A DNA stretch of 64,000 bases from Microlunatus speluncae. Lineage in GTDB: Bacteria; Actinomycetota; Actinomycetes; Propionibacteriales; Propionibacteriaceae. This document shows positions 40,771 through 48,815 of this stretch, in pieces. Numbering within the stretch: the first letter of the stretch is position 1; each line of letters begins with the position of its first letter. The position numbers and the translations under genes are program-made. The notes below the pieces were generated by a model. The model ran no database searches. It worked only from the letters and a program-made list of their open reading frames with translations, and had not been told where the DNA came from. The stretch lies in the NCBI RefSeq assembly GCF_009299835.1, contig NZ_VKCZ01000008.1, positions 62,001 to 126,000 of the forward strand, given 5' to 3'.

Positions 40771-41182
40771 TTCGTTTCCTGAGGCTGTCGGTTGTTCGTT
40801 CCCTGAGCCTGTCGAAGGGCAAGCCAGCTGGCTGCCGGCTTCGGTTTCGGCCTCACGGCCGGAAAAGACGCGGCAGGTGACGGGCGGGTCACGGCGTTCC
40901 CCGGGAACGTCCGGCCGGCGCCGGTTTGCGCTGCGGCGGGATCATCGACTGTGACTTTTCCCGGCTCGATCGGCGTCGGAAGGCCGGGAAGTCACAGTCG
41001 ATGCCCAGCCCGCGACCTCCGCCGCCCAACACCGGCGCCCCGGCCGCCTGACGCGACAACCGCCATGACCCGCCCGTCCTTGGCGCGTCTTTCCGGCCGT
41101 CAGGCCGAAACCGGAGGGCGCCAGCTGGCCTGCCCTTCGACAGGCTCAGGGAACGAACAACCGACAGGCTCAGGCAACGAAC
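40771..41182. repeat. Palindromic REP-bounded element C
   Basis: A 412-bp imperfect palindrome with outer REP-like units at 40794-40820 and 41132-41158. Further mirrored partial units lie outside them (40771-40793 and 41159-41182) and one extra unit is at 41189-41209. Inside, CCAGCTGG and GGCCGGAAAAGACGCG on the left mirror CGCGTCTTTCCGGCC and CCAGCTGG on the right. The centre is a hairpin with arms 40943-40965 and 40983-41003 (ATCGACTGTGACTT and AAGTCACAGTCGAT). It fills most of the 519-bp gap between GH51 and the SDR gene; I see no gene there. Confidence 0.85.
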
Positions 41183-41225
41183 AGGCGCCGACAGGCTCAG
41201 GGAACGAACGGCCACAACCCCCTGA

Positions 41226-41969
41226 TCACCAGGGGACGGGGCCGAGGCGGTCGCTGAAGGTGCCGGTGGGGCCGTCGGGGGCGATGGTGGCCAGCCGGAT
41301 GATCACGTCGCTGCCCTCGGTCACGGTCAGCTGGCCGGTGTGGTGGTTCATGTCGGTGGCGGTGTACTTGTGGTTGGCGACCTCGCCGGGGGTGATCGCG
41401 TTGAACTTGATCTCCGGGAGGGCCTGGGCGTAGCGGACGGTGATCATGTTCAGGGCGGCCTTGGACGAGCTGTAGGCGAGCTCGTGGAGCTTCGAGACGG
41501 CCTGCTCCGGATCGGTCACCACCGAGAACGATCCGCCGCCGCTGGACACCATCACCACCCGTGGATGATCAGCGGCCCGGAGCAGCGGCAGGAACGCCTG
41601 GGTGACCCGGACCGGGCCGTACACGTTGGTGTCGTAGACGGCCTGGAGTTCCGCCGCCGTCGCCACCGCCGGGGCCAGCACCTGTCCCGGGGCGCCGGCG
41701 TTGTTGATCAACACGTCGAGCCGGTCGGTGTGCTGCCGGACGGTGTCGACGGCCGCCGCGACCGAGGCGTCCGAGGTCACGTCGAGCGTGATCAGCACGG
41801 CCCGGACGCCGTGCTCGGCCAACTGTTCGACCGCCGCGCGACCGCGACCCTCGTCGCGGGAGCCGAGGAAGACCGTCCAGCCCTGTTCGCCGAGCCGCCG
41901 CGCGGACTCGAGGCCGAGTCCCTTGTTGCCTCCGGTGATCAACACCGAGGTCTGATCAGAGTTCGTCAT
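41226..41969 (-). CDS. SDR family oxidoreductase
   Basis: A 247-residue classical short-chain dehydrogenase with the nucleotide motif TGGNKGLG, NNAGAPG, the catalytic Ser in VSSGGGS and the YSSSK dyad (Tyr and Lys intact). GSRDEGRG after strand 2 has an Arg typical of NADPH users. Start ATG 41969 is chosen; a GTG eight codons upstream is possible. It lies downstream of the TetR gene by 52 bp on the same strand. The substrate is unknown (carbonyl reductase-like). Confidence 0.88.
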   Translation of the reverse strand: MTNSDQTSVLITGGNKGLGLESARRLGEQGWTVFLGSRDEGRGRAAVEQLAEHGVRAVLITLDVTSDASVAAAVDTVRQHTDRLDVLINNAGAPGQVLAPAVATAAELQAVYDTNVYGPVRVTQAFLPLLRAADHPRVVMVSSGGGSFSVVTDPEQAVSKLHELAYSSSKAALNMITVRYAQALPEIKFNAITPGEVANHKYTATDMNHHTGQLTVTEGSDVIIRLATIAPDGPTGTFSDRLGPVPW

Positions 41970-42021
41970 GCCGGTGAAGACCTGGTCCCACACCGGTTCG
42001 TGACGGAATGTGAGCGACCTC

Positions 42022-42645
42022 TCACCGTCCGGGGGCGGCCCGGCGTCCGCTCGGCAACGCGGTCTCGACGGCGGTCATCATGGCCTGCCGGACCGCGGCC
42101 GGGTCGTCGCCGCCGCGCAGGCTGGTCAGTGCGGCGAAGCTGACGGCGCCGACGGCGGAGCCGACCAGGGCGGCGGCGCGCACCTGGTCCAGCTCGTCGG
42201 GATAGGCCGCCCGCAAGGCGTCGATCAGCTCCTCGTACGCCGGCAACAGGCGTTGCAGCAGCCCGGCCTGCACCGCCGGCGAGGAAGTGGCCAACTCCGC
42301 CCGGAGCCCGGCCAGACCGACCGGAAGATCATGATCGGCGGAGTCGGCGATCATCGCCTCGATGGCCCGGGCCAGCAGCCGGGCCGGCCGGTCCCGGGAC
42401 CCACGCTCGGCGATCACCCCGAGTCCGACCTCGATCCGGGACCGGCCACCGGCGAACAGAACGTCTTCCTTGGTGGGAAAGTGCAGGAAGAAGGTGCGGG
42501 TCGAGACGTCGGCCGCATCGGCGATCTCGGCGACGGTGGTCTGCTCGAAGCCGCGCTCCCGGAACAGCCGCACCGCGGCCCCGATCAGCGCCTCACGGGT
42601 CTGCTGCTTCTTGCGTTCCCGGCGCCCCGGCTGCTCCTCCTCCAT
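42022..42645 (-). CDS. TetR family regulator
   Basis: The 207-residue regulator starts with a basic tail (RRERKKQQTREAL) and the TetR helix-turn-helix (TTVAEIADAADVSTRTFFLHFPTKEDVL). The C-terminal domain is helical and Ala/Leu-rich. It is divergent from the SDR gene at 42706, with a strong 26-bp palindrome between them at 42679-42704, and it precedes the other SDR gene. It probably represses both flanking dehydrogenases. Confidence 0.9.
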   Translation of the reverse strand: MEEEQPGRRERKKQQTREALIGAAVRLFRERGFEQTTVAEIADAADVSTRTFFLHFPTKEDVLFAGGRSRIEVGLGVIAERGSRDRPARLLARAIEAMIADSADHDLPVGLAGLRAELATSSPAVQAGLLQRLLPAYEELIDALRAAYPDELDQVRAAALVGSAVGAVSFAALTSLRGGDDPAAVRQAMMTAVETALPSGRRAAPGR

Positions 42646-42678
42646 GGTGCCGAGAATGCTACACCAAAGGCATTACTA

Positions 42679-42704
42679 CATTGAGTGTATTGATACACTC
42701 AATG
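42679..42704. promoter_or_regulatory. 26-bp palindromic operator abutting an SDR start codon
   Basis: Arms CATTGAGTGTAT and ATACACTCAATG are perfect reverse complements around TG. It lies 34 bp upstream of the TetR start and ends one base before ATG 42706. This is a typical TetR-type operator in an AT-rich patch, and the layout suggests a leaderless mRNA for the SDR gene. Confidence 0.8.
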
Positions 42705-42705
42705 C

Positions 42706-43722
42706 ATGAATAATGACCCCAGCAAGGACCTGACCGGCCGGGTGGCACTGATCACCGGCGCCGGCCGAGGGATCGGGCGCCGGGAGGCGCACTATCTCGC
42801 CGCCCGCGGAGCGCGCGTGGTGATCAACGATCCGGGCGGTGACAGCACCGGTACGGGAGCGGACGGCGAGGTCGCCGCGGCGGTGGTGCGGGAGATCATC
42901 GCCGTCGGCCGCGAGGCTGTCGGCAACACCGACAGCGTGACCGACTGGCAAGGTGCGCGGCGGCTGGTGGCGACGGCGGTCGAGGCCTTCGGCGACCTGC
43001 ACATCGTGATCAACAACGCCGGCACCAACGCGCCGCAATCCCTGATGGAGCTGACCGAGGACGCGTTCGACGGTGTGCTGGCGGTCAAGCTGAAGGGTAC
43101 CGTCGCGGTCAGCCACTGGGCCGCGCAGCACTGGCGGGATCGGCATGCCGCCGGATCCCGCGAGGACCGGGTGATCATCAACACCAGCTCCGGCTCGGGA
43201 CTGCTGAACCCGCTGCCATTGGCCAGCGCCTACGCGGCGGCCAACGCCGGGGTCGGCGCGCTGACGATCGTGCACGCCCTGGAGCTCGCCCGGTACGGCA
43301 TCCGGGTCAACGCGATCGCCCCGTCGATGGTGCGGACCCGGCTCACCGCCGACGTGCCCGGGATGGACGGGCCGGCGGCCGACGCGTACGACCCGCTCGA
43401 CCCGGTGCACCAGGCAGTGGTCGCGGCCTACCTCGCCCGGGCCGATTGTCCGCTGACCGGCCAGGTGCTGACGGTCCGCGGCAGCACGGTGATCCCGAAC
43501 CGGAACTGGTCAGCCGGCGAACCGGTGACGAAGCCGGGCGCCGGCTGGGAGCCGGCCGAGCTGGGCCGGGCGCTGGCGGCGGCGCCGCTGGATGATCAGT
43601 TCGCCAAGCTGCTGGCCGCGCTGGGCCCGGTCTACGGCGTCACCGACCGTGATCAACTCCAGGAACTGCTGAACACCGTGCTGGACAACGGCCGGCTGCC
43701 CGACGCAACCCCGGCTCGTTGA
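42706..43722 (+). CDS. SDR family protein with altered active site
   Basis: The 338-residue protein has an SDR N-terminal domain resembling the dehydrogenase part of multifunctional enzymes: TGAGRGIG, a conserved NDPGGD loop, NNAGTN and NTSSGSG. At the catalytic position YxxxK it reads YAAAN, so the Lys is replaced by Asn. A C-terminal extension of about 70 residues (after IPNRNWSAGEP) is typical of the NAD-dependent hydroxyacyl/steroid group. There is no ribosome site between the palindrome and ATG. It converges on the ABC exporter pair. Activity may be changed or lost. Confidence 0.85.
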   Translation: MNNDPSKDLTGRVALITGAGRGIGRREAHYLAARGARVVINDPGGDSTGTGADGEVAAAVVREIIAVGREAVGNTDSVTDWQGARRLVATAVEAFGDLHIVINNAGTNAPQSLMELTEDAFDGVLAVKLKGTVAVSHWAAQHWRDRHAAGSREDRVIINTSSGSGLLNPLPLASAYAAANAGVGALTIVHALELARYGIRVNAIAPSMVRTRLTADVPGMDGPAADAYDPLDPVHQAVVAAYLARADCPLTGQVLTVRGSTVIPNRNWSAGEPVTKPGAGWEPAELGRALAAAPLDDQFAKLLAALGPVYGVTDRDQLQELLNTVLDNGRLPDATPAR

Positions 43723-43732
43723 TCAAGCGGGC

Positions 43733-45610
43733 TCAGTGCACGGGTTCGCGGCGCGCGTCGCCGACCCGGTGCGCCACCCAGGCCTGGTGCAGCCGGGCGT
43801 AGATGCCGTCGGGAAGATCGACCAGGTCCGCGTGCCGGCCGTGCTCAGCCACGTGCCCGTCGTCCAGCACCAGCACCAGATCGGCGCGCTCGGCGGTCGA
43901 CAGCCGGTGCGCGATGGTGACCGTCGTCCGGCCCCGGACCAGACCCTCGAGGGCGGCCTGCAGCCGGACGTCCGAGGCCGGGTCGACGGCACTGGTCGCC
44001 TCGTCCAGCACGATCAGATCCGGGTCGGCGACGTAGGCCCGGGCCAGGGCGACGAGTTGCCGCTCCCCCGCGCTGAGCGCCTCGCCGCGCTGGTGCACCG
44101 GGGTGTCGAGGCCGAGCGGCATGGACTCGATCCAGTCCAGCAGCCCGAGGTCCTCCATCGCCGCGAGCATCTGCAGCTCGCTCGCGTCCGGCCGGCCGTA
44201 GCGCAGGTTGTCGGCGATGGTGCCGTCGAACAGGAAGCCCTCCTGCGGCACCATCACCACCCGGCCGCGCAGCGAGTCGAACGGGATCCGGTCGACCTCG
44301 ACCCCGCCGATCCGGACGGTGCCGGAGGTCGGGTCCATCATCCGCGTCAGCAGCTTCGCCAGCGTCGTCTTGCCGCTGCCGGTCTCGCCGACGATCGCGA
44401 CGTGCGTCCGCGCCGGGATCGCCACGTTCAGGCCGTGCAGCACCTCGGGTCCGCCCGGGTAGGCGTACCGGAGGTCGGCGATCTCGATCCCGAGCGGACC
44501 GGCGGGCAGCCGCTCGGCGTCGGGCCGCGCCGGGCCGCGCTGCCCGGTCGTCGGGTCGATGGCGCCACCGGGATCGGCGATGTCGGCCGGCGTGTCGATG
44601 ACCCCGAGCACCCGCCGCCAGCCGGCCACCGCGTTCTGGGCCTCGTTCAGCATCTCGATGCCCATCCGGACCGGTTGGCTGAACAGGGACACCAGGAACA
44701 CGAAGGCGATCAACTGCCCGACCGAGAGCAGATCCGTTGACGTGCCCAGCCAGATGCCGACCACGATCACCATGCCGGTGGTGAAGCCGTCGCTCATCTC
44801 CGACAGGGAGAACGACACCGCCTGCGGTCGCAGCACCCGCAGTTGCGCGCCGCGGACCTCGGTGACCGTGCCGTCCATCTCGTCGTTGGTGCGGCCGGTG
44901 ACCCCGTACGCACGGATCGTCGCGGACCCGACCAGGGACTCCGAGACCGAGCCGAGCATCGAGCCGACCCGCGCCCGGACGATCTGATAGCGGGACCGGA
45001 TCCGTTTCTGGATCTGGGTCATCGCCAGCAACACCGGCACGAAGCAGAGCCAGGTCAAGATCGCCAGCGGCCACGAGTAGATCGCCATCACCACCGTCGC
45101 GATGACCACCTGCAGGCTCATCACGATCAGCATGATGCCGCCGAAGGACATGAACTGGCTGACGGTGTCGACATCGCTGGTCACCCGGGAGACCAGGGCG
45201 CCGCGCTTCTCGGTGGACTGGGTGAGCAGCGACAGGTCGTGGATGTGCCGGAACGCCCGGGTCCGCAGCACCCGCAACGCGGTCTCCGAGGCCCGGAACA
45301 GCCGGCGGTTCATGAACACGTTGGAGGTCACCGTCACCGCGAGGACGAGCGCGGCCAGCCCCAGGCTGCTCGCGACGAAGCCCAGATCGATCCCGTCGGC
45401 GCCGACGATCGCTCCGTCGATGATTCGCTGCACCGTCACCGGGACGACGATCTTCCCGGCCGTCGTGATCACGGCCAGGACGAGCGTCAGCCACAGGCCC
45501 TTGGCGACCTGCGGAGTCAGCGCCAGCCCACGACGGATCGTCGTGATGGTGCCCTCTTCCGGGTGCTGATCGGTGGCCAGGCTGCTGCTCTCGGGCGCCG
45601 GCGAGCTCAT
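43733..45610 (-). CDS. ABC exporter half-transporter (canonical Walker B Glu, altered signature)
   Basis: The 625-residue protein has a six-span exporter domain (start LALTPQVAKGLWLTLVLAVI) and an ATPase with Walker A GETGSGKTT, signature LSAGERQ (not LSGGQ) and Walker B LIVLDEATSAVD. It overlaps the upstream partner by 4 bases (ATGA) and has GGAGGAGA before ATG 45610; longer frames run into the partner gene. The motif set complements the partner, so the two form a heterodimer with one consensus and one degenerate ATP site. The substrate (drug, lipid or peptide) is unknown. Confidence 0.92.
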   Translation of the reverse strand: MSSPAPESSSLATDQHPEEGTITTIRRGLALTPQVAKGLWLTLVLAVITTAGKIVVPVTVQRIIDGAIVGADGIDLGFVASSLGLAALVLAVTVTSNVFMNRRLFRASETALRVLRTRAFRHIHDLSLLTQSTEKRGALVSRVTSDVDTVSQFMSFGGIMLIVMSLQVVIATVVMAIYSWPLAILTWLCFVPVLLAMTQIQKRIRSRYQIVRARVGSMLGSVSESLVGSATIRAYGVTGRTNDEMDGTVTEVRGAQLRVLRPQAVSFSLSEMSDGFTTGMVIVVGIWLGTSTDLLSVGQLIAFVFLVSLFSQPVRMGIEMLNEAQNAVAGWRRVLGVIDTPADIADPGGAIDPTTGQRGPARPDAERLPAGPLGIEIADLRYAYPGGPEVLHGLNVAIPARTHVAIVGETGSGKTTLAKLLTRMMDPTSGTVRIGGVEVDRIPFDSLRGRVVMVPQEGFLFDGTIADNLRYGRPDASELQMLAAMEDLGLLDWIESMPLGLDTPVHQRGEALSAGERQLVALARAYVADPDLIVLDEATSAVDPASDVRLQAALEGLVRGRTTVTIAHRLSTAERADLVLVLDDGHVAEHGRHADLVDLPDGIYARLHQAWVAHRVGDARREPVH

Positions 45611-47712
45611 CTCTCCTCCTTCAGGCGTTCCTCGTCCTCGCAGTCGGTCCGGTGCCGTTCCTCGGCCAGCTCGACCCACACCTCCGGGTCGTCCGGCGAC
45701 GGCTCCCGGTCGTCATGCGCCCGATCGCTCTTCTTCTCCGGGATCCGCCGGTCGATGCGCTCGGCCTCGGCGGCGGACCGATCCAGCTCGAGCAGCTCGT
45801 GGGCGATGGCGGCCTCGTCGTAGGCGTCGACCAGGGCGCGGTACGAGGGAACCTCGTCGAGGAGCTCGGCGTGACGGCCGGTGGCGGTGATCCGGCCGTG
45901 CTCGAGGAACACCACCCGGCTGGCGATCGAGATCGTCGACTTGCGATAGGCGACGACCAGCAGCGTCGTTTCGGTGATCTCCCGGTGAATGCCTTCCAGG
46001 ATCGCGGCCTCGATCGCCGGGTCGCAGGCACTGGTGGCGTCGTCCAGCACCAGCAGGCGGGGCCGGCGGACCAGGGCCCGGGCCAGCGCGATCCGCTGCC
46101 GCTGCCCGCCGGACAGCGAACCGCCGCGCTCACCGAGCACGGTGTCGAGGCCCTCGGGCAGGGCGTCGACGAAGGCCTCGGCCTGGGCGATGCGCAGCGC
46201 CCAGCGGACGTCGGCGTCCGAGAACGGCTCACCGAGGGTGACGTTGTCGCGGACGCTGGAGTCGAAGACGAAGGCCTGCTGCAGCACCAGGGCTACGGAC
46301 GCGGCGAGCGAGTCGGCGGTGAGATCGCGCAGCTCCACTCCGTCGAGCAGGATCCGGCCGGCGGTGGGGTCCAGCAGCCGGGAGGCCAGCAGGGTCAGGG
46401 TCGACTTGCCGGAGCCGGTGGCGCCGACGATCGCGACCACCCGGCCGTCGGTCTCGGCATCGGCGGTGAGATCGACCTGGTGCAGTGCGACGGCATCCGG
46501 CCGGGTGCGACCGGTCGCGGAGTGCGAGTCGCGGTATTCGAGGGTGACACCCCGGAACTCCACCCGGGCCGGCCGGCCGGTGGCGGGGGCGGTCGCCGTA
46601 CCGTAGCCGAGCTGGTCGCGGGCGGTGAGGATCCGCTTGGTCCGCCGCCAGCCGACGACCACCCGGGACAGATCGCCGAGCACCCAACCGAACGAGCGCA
46701 GCGGCAGCGCCATCAGCGTGAACAGGTACGCCACCTGGATCAGCTCGCCGGTGGTCAGCGCCCCCTGCCCGATCCGCCAGGTGCCGACCAGGGCGACCAA
46801 CAAGATGGCCAGGTTGGGCAGGGCGTCGATCACCGGGTCGAACCAGCCGCGGACGTAGCCGAGGCGGATCCCGTTGCGGCGCAACCGGTCCGCCGCGTCG
46901 ACGAACCGCTCCTCCTCGATGTCCTCCCGGCCCAGCGACTTCACCACGTTGGCCCCGTCGAACGACTCGTGGGCGATCTCGGACACCTGGGCCCGCAGCC
47001 GCTGCGACTCCAGCGCGATCGGCGCCGCCTTGGACTGGAAGACCATGTTCAGCACCAGCAGCATCGCCACCGTCACGACCATGATCAGCAGCAGCACCGG
47101 GTCGATGCCGGCGACCACGATGACCGCGTACGCCAGCATCGCGAGCGTCGCCAGGGCGAACGGGAACGGCGCGATGGCGAAGAACGTGGCCTCGATGTCG
47201 GAGTACATCGTCGACAGCAGCGCGCCGGTCGACTGCCGCCGGTGCCACAGCAGCGGCAGCTCGGACAGGCGCCGGGTCAACCGCAACCGGTAGTCGGCGA
47301 TCAGGTGGAACTGGGTCACCGACGCCAGGGTGCGCCGGCCGACCACCGCCACCGCCCGCAGCACCGCGATGCCGAACACCAGCAGACCGGCCGTGGCGAC
47401 GGCGCCCGGGACCGGGCTGCCGGACTCGAACGACGGCACGATGACGTTCTGCGTCACCTGCCCGATCAGCGAGGCGGTCAGCACCTGCAGCAGGGCGAAC
47501 GCCACCCCGGCAAGGACCGACGGGATGAAGATCTTCCGGCGCTCCCAGCAGGCCGTGAACAGGCGTCCGAGACCCTCGCGGAAGACGGCAGTCGCCGACG
47601 GAGCCTTGCCGATGCCGTCGGCGACCGATTGGTCGGAGGATTTCGACGACGAGGACGGCGAGGCTGACGGTCGAGGCGGAGTTCCGGTCGAACCGGACGT
47701 GCGTAGGGTCAT
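45607..47712 (-). CDS. ABC exporter half-transporter (degenerate Walker B, consensus signature)
   Basis: This 701-residue partner has a Ser/Pro-rich N-terminus, six spans, and an ATPase with Walker A GATGSGKST, signature LSGGQRQ and Walker B LLVLDDATSACD, where Asp replaces the catalytic Glu. The switch region reads VVAYRKST in place of the usual AHR. A charged C-terminal tail of about 100 residues (RIDRRIPEKKSDRAHDD) is unusual. Together with the next gene it fits heterodimeric exporters such as TM287/288 or BmrCD. It begins 62 bp after the LacI gene. Confidence 0.92.
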   Translation of the reverse strand: MTLRTSGSTGTPPRPSASPSSSSKSSDQSVADGIGKAPSATAVFREGLGRLFTACWERRKIFIPSVLAGVAFALLQVLTASLIGQVTQNVIVPSFESGSPVPGAVATAGLLVFGIAVLRAVAVVGRRTLASVTQFHLIADYRLRLTRRLSELPLLWHRRQSTGALLSTMYSDIEATFFAIAPFPFALATLAMLAYAVIVVAGIDPVLLLIMVVTVAMLLVLNMVFQSKAAPIALESQRLRAQVSEIAHESFDGANVVKSLGREDIEEERFVDAADRLRRNGIRLGYVRGWFDPVIDALPNLAILLVALVGTWRIGQGALTTGELIQVAYLFTLMALPLRSFGWVLGDLSRVVVGWRRTKRILTARDQLGYGTATAPATGRPARVEFRGVTLEYRDSHSATGRTRPDAVALHQVDLTADAETDGRVVAIVGATGSGKSTLTLLASRLLDPTAGRILLDGVELRDLTADSLAASVALVLQQAFVFDSSVRDNVTLGEPFSDADVRWALRIAQAEAFVDALPEGLDTVLGERGGSLSGGQRQRIALARALVRRPRLLVLDDATSACDPAIEAAILEGIHREITETTLLVVAYRKSTISIASRVVFLEHGRITATGRHAELLDEVPSYRALVDAYDEAAIAHELLELDRSAAEAERIDRRIPEKKSDRAHDDREPSPDDPEVWVELAEERHRTDCEDEERLKEER

Positions 47713-47773
47713 GAACTTCCAAGAAGGAGAGCGTGCCGATGGGAATGCCGGAATTTGGCGAATCCCACCGATC

Positions 47774-48811
47774 CTAACTTGCCGCCGATCCGACGAATCG
47801 GGTGGACTCGCGTTCGATGATCTTGGCCGCCGGCATGACCACCCGGGCCGGCACCGGGGTCGAGCTCTGGGCGATCCGCTCGACCAGCAGGGAGCAGATG
47901 GCGTCGGCCATGGCGTCGTTGTCGGGCTCCACCGAGGTCAGAGCCGGAGTGGTGAACCGGCTGCCGCTCAGGTTGTCGAAGCCGATGACCTGGACGTCGT
48001 CCGGGACCCGGCGGCCGGCCTCGGCCAGGGCCCGCAGGGCGCCGTAGGCCGTGGTGTCGGTGAGGGCGAAGACGGCGTCGAAGTCGATCTTGTCGGCGAC
48101 CAGGGTCCGGACCGCCTCGTACGCGCCCTCGATCCGGTGCACCGAGGAGATGATCAACGCCGGATCGATCGGCACGCCGGCGTCCTCGTGGGCCTTGCGG
48201 TAGCCGCGGGTGCGCAACGCCGGCATGGTCTGCTGCCGCGACGTCTTCCCACCCAGCAAGGCGATCCGGCGGGCCCCGGCCCGCAGCAGCAGCGCGGTGG
48301 CGGCGTGGGCCCCACCGACGTTGTCCATCAGCACATGATCGAACCGGGCCGGCACCGCGCGCTCGCCGATCAGCACCACCGGGGTGTCGATCCGCAGCTG
48401 TTCAAGATCATCGCGGTCGCCGGCGACGACGCTGAGCACGAAGCCGTCGTAGCTGCTCAGCCGCGGGGCGGAGAGGGTGTCCAGCTCGGCCGAGCGGCTG
48501 GCGCCGGTGCGTTCCATCACCAGCCGCAGGTCGTGCTCGGCGAGCCGGTCGGCCAGCCGGTCGGCCAGCTCGGAGAAGTAGCCGAAGTCGAAGTCCGGCA
48601 CGGCCAGGCCGACCAGGCCGGTGCGGCCCATCCGCAGCTGCCGGGCGGCGAGGTTGACCTGATAACCCAGCTCGGCGATGGTCGCCAGCACCCGTTGCTT
48701 GGTGGCCTCGCTGACCCGCTGCGACCGGCCGTTGATCACGTTGGACACGGTCATCGTCGACACGCCCGCGGCCTGAGCCACGTCGATCATCGTGACCCCG
48801 CGTCTCACCAT
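47774..48811 (-). CDS. LacI family regulator
   Basis: The 345-residue regulator has the LacI helix-turn-helix and hinge (TMIDVAQAAGVSTMTVSNVINGRSQRVSEATKQRVL) and a periplasmic-binding-protein-like C-terminal domain. It follows smc by 4 bases and precedes the ABC exporter genes. Its sugar ligand and targets are unknown; no perfect LacI-type palindrome is seen beside it. A long-range link to the dyad at 1218 is untested. Confidence 0.92.
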   Translation of the reverse strand: MVRRGVTMIDVAQAAGVSTMTVSNVINGRSQRVSEATKQRVLATIAELGYQVNLAARQLRMGRTGLVGLAVPDFDFGYFSELADRLADRLAEHDLRLVMERTGASRSAELDTLSAPRLSSYDGFVLSVVAGDRDDLEQLRIDTPVVLIGERAVPARFDHVLMDNVGGAHAATALLLRAGARRIALLGGKTSRQQTMPALRTRGYRKAHEDAGVPIDPALIISSVHRIEGAYEAVRTLVADKIDFDAVFALTDTTAYGALRALAEAGRRVPDDVQVIGFDNLSGSRFTTPALTSVEPDNDAMADAICSLLVERIAQSSTPVPARVVMPAAKIIERESTRFVGSAAS

Positions 48812-48815
48812 GGCA

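Noticed and set aside
37024-41209. CRISPR array or insertion sequence
   Set aside because: The repeats are inverted, unequally spaced and lack spacers; no transposase or Cas gene is present.
40889-41215. A minus-strand frame in element C with RSLSLS repeats
   Set aside because: The peptide is just translated REP-like units inside a palindrome; there is no ribosome site or family.
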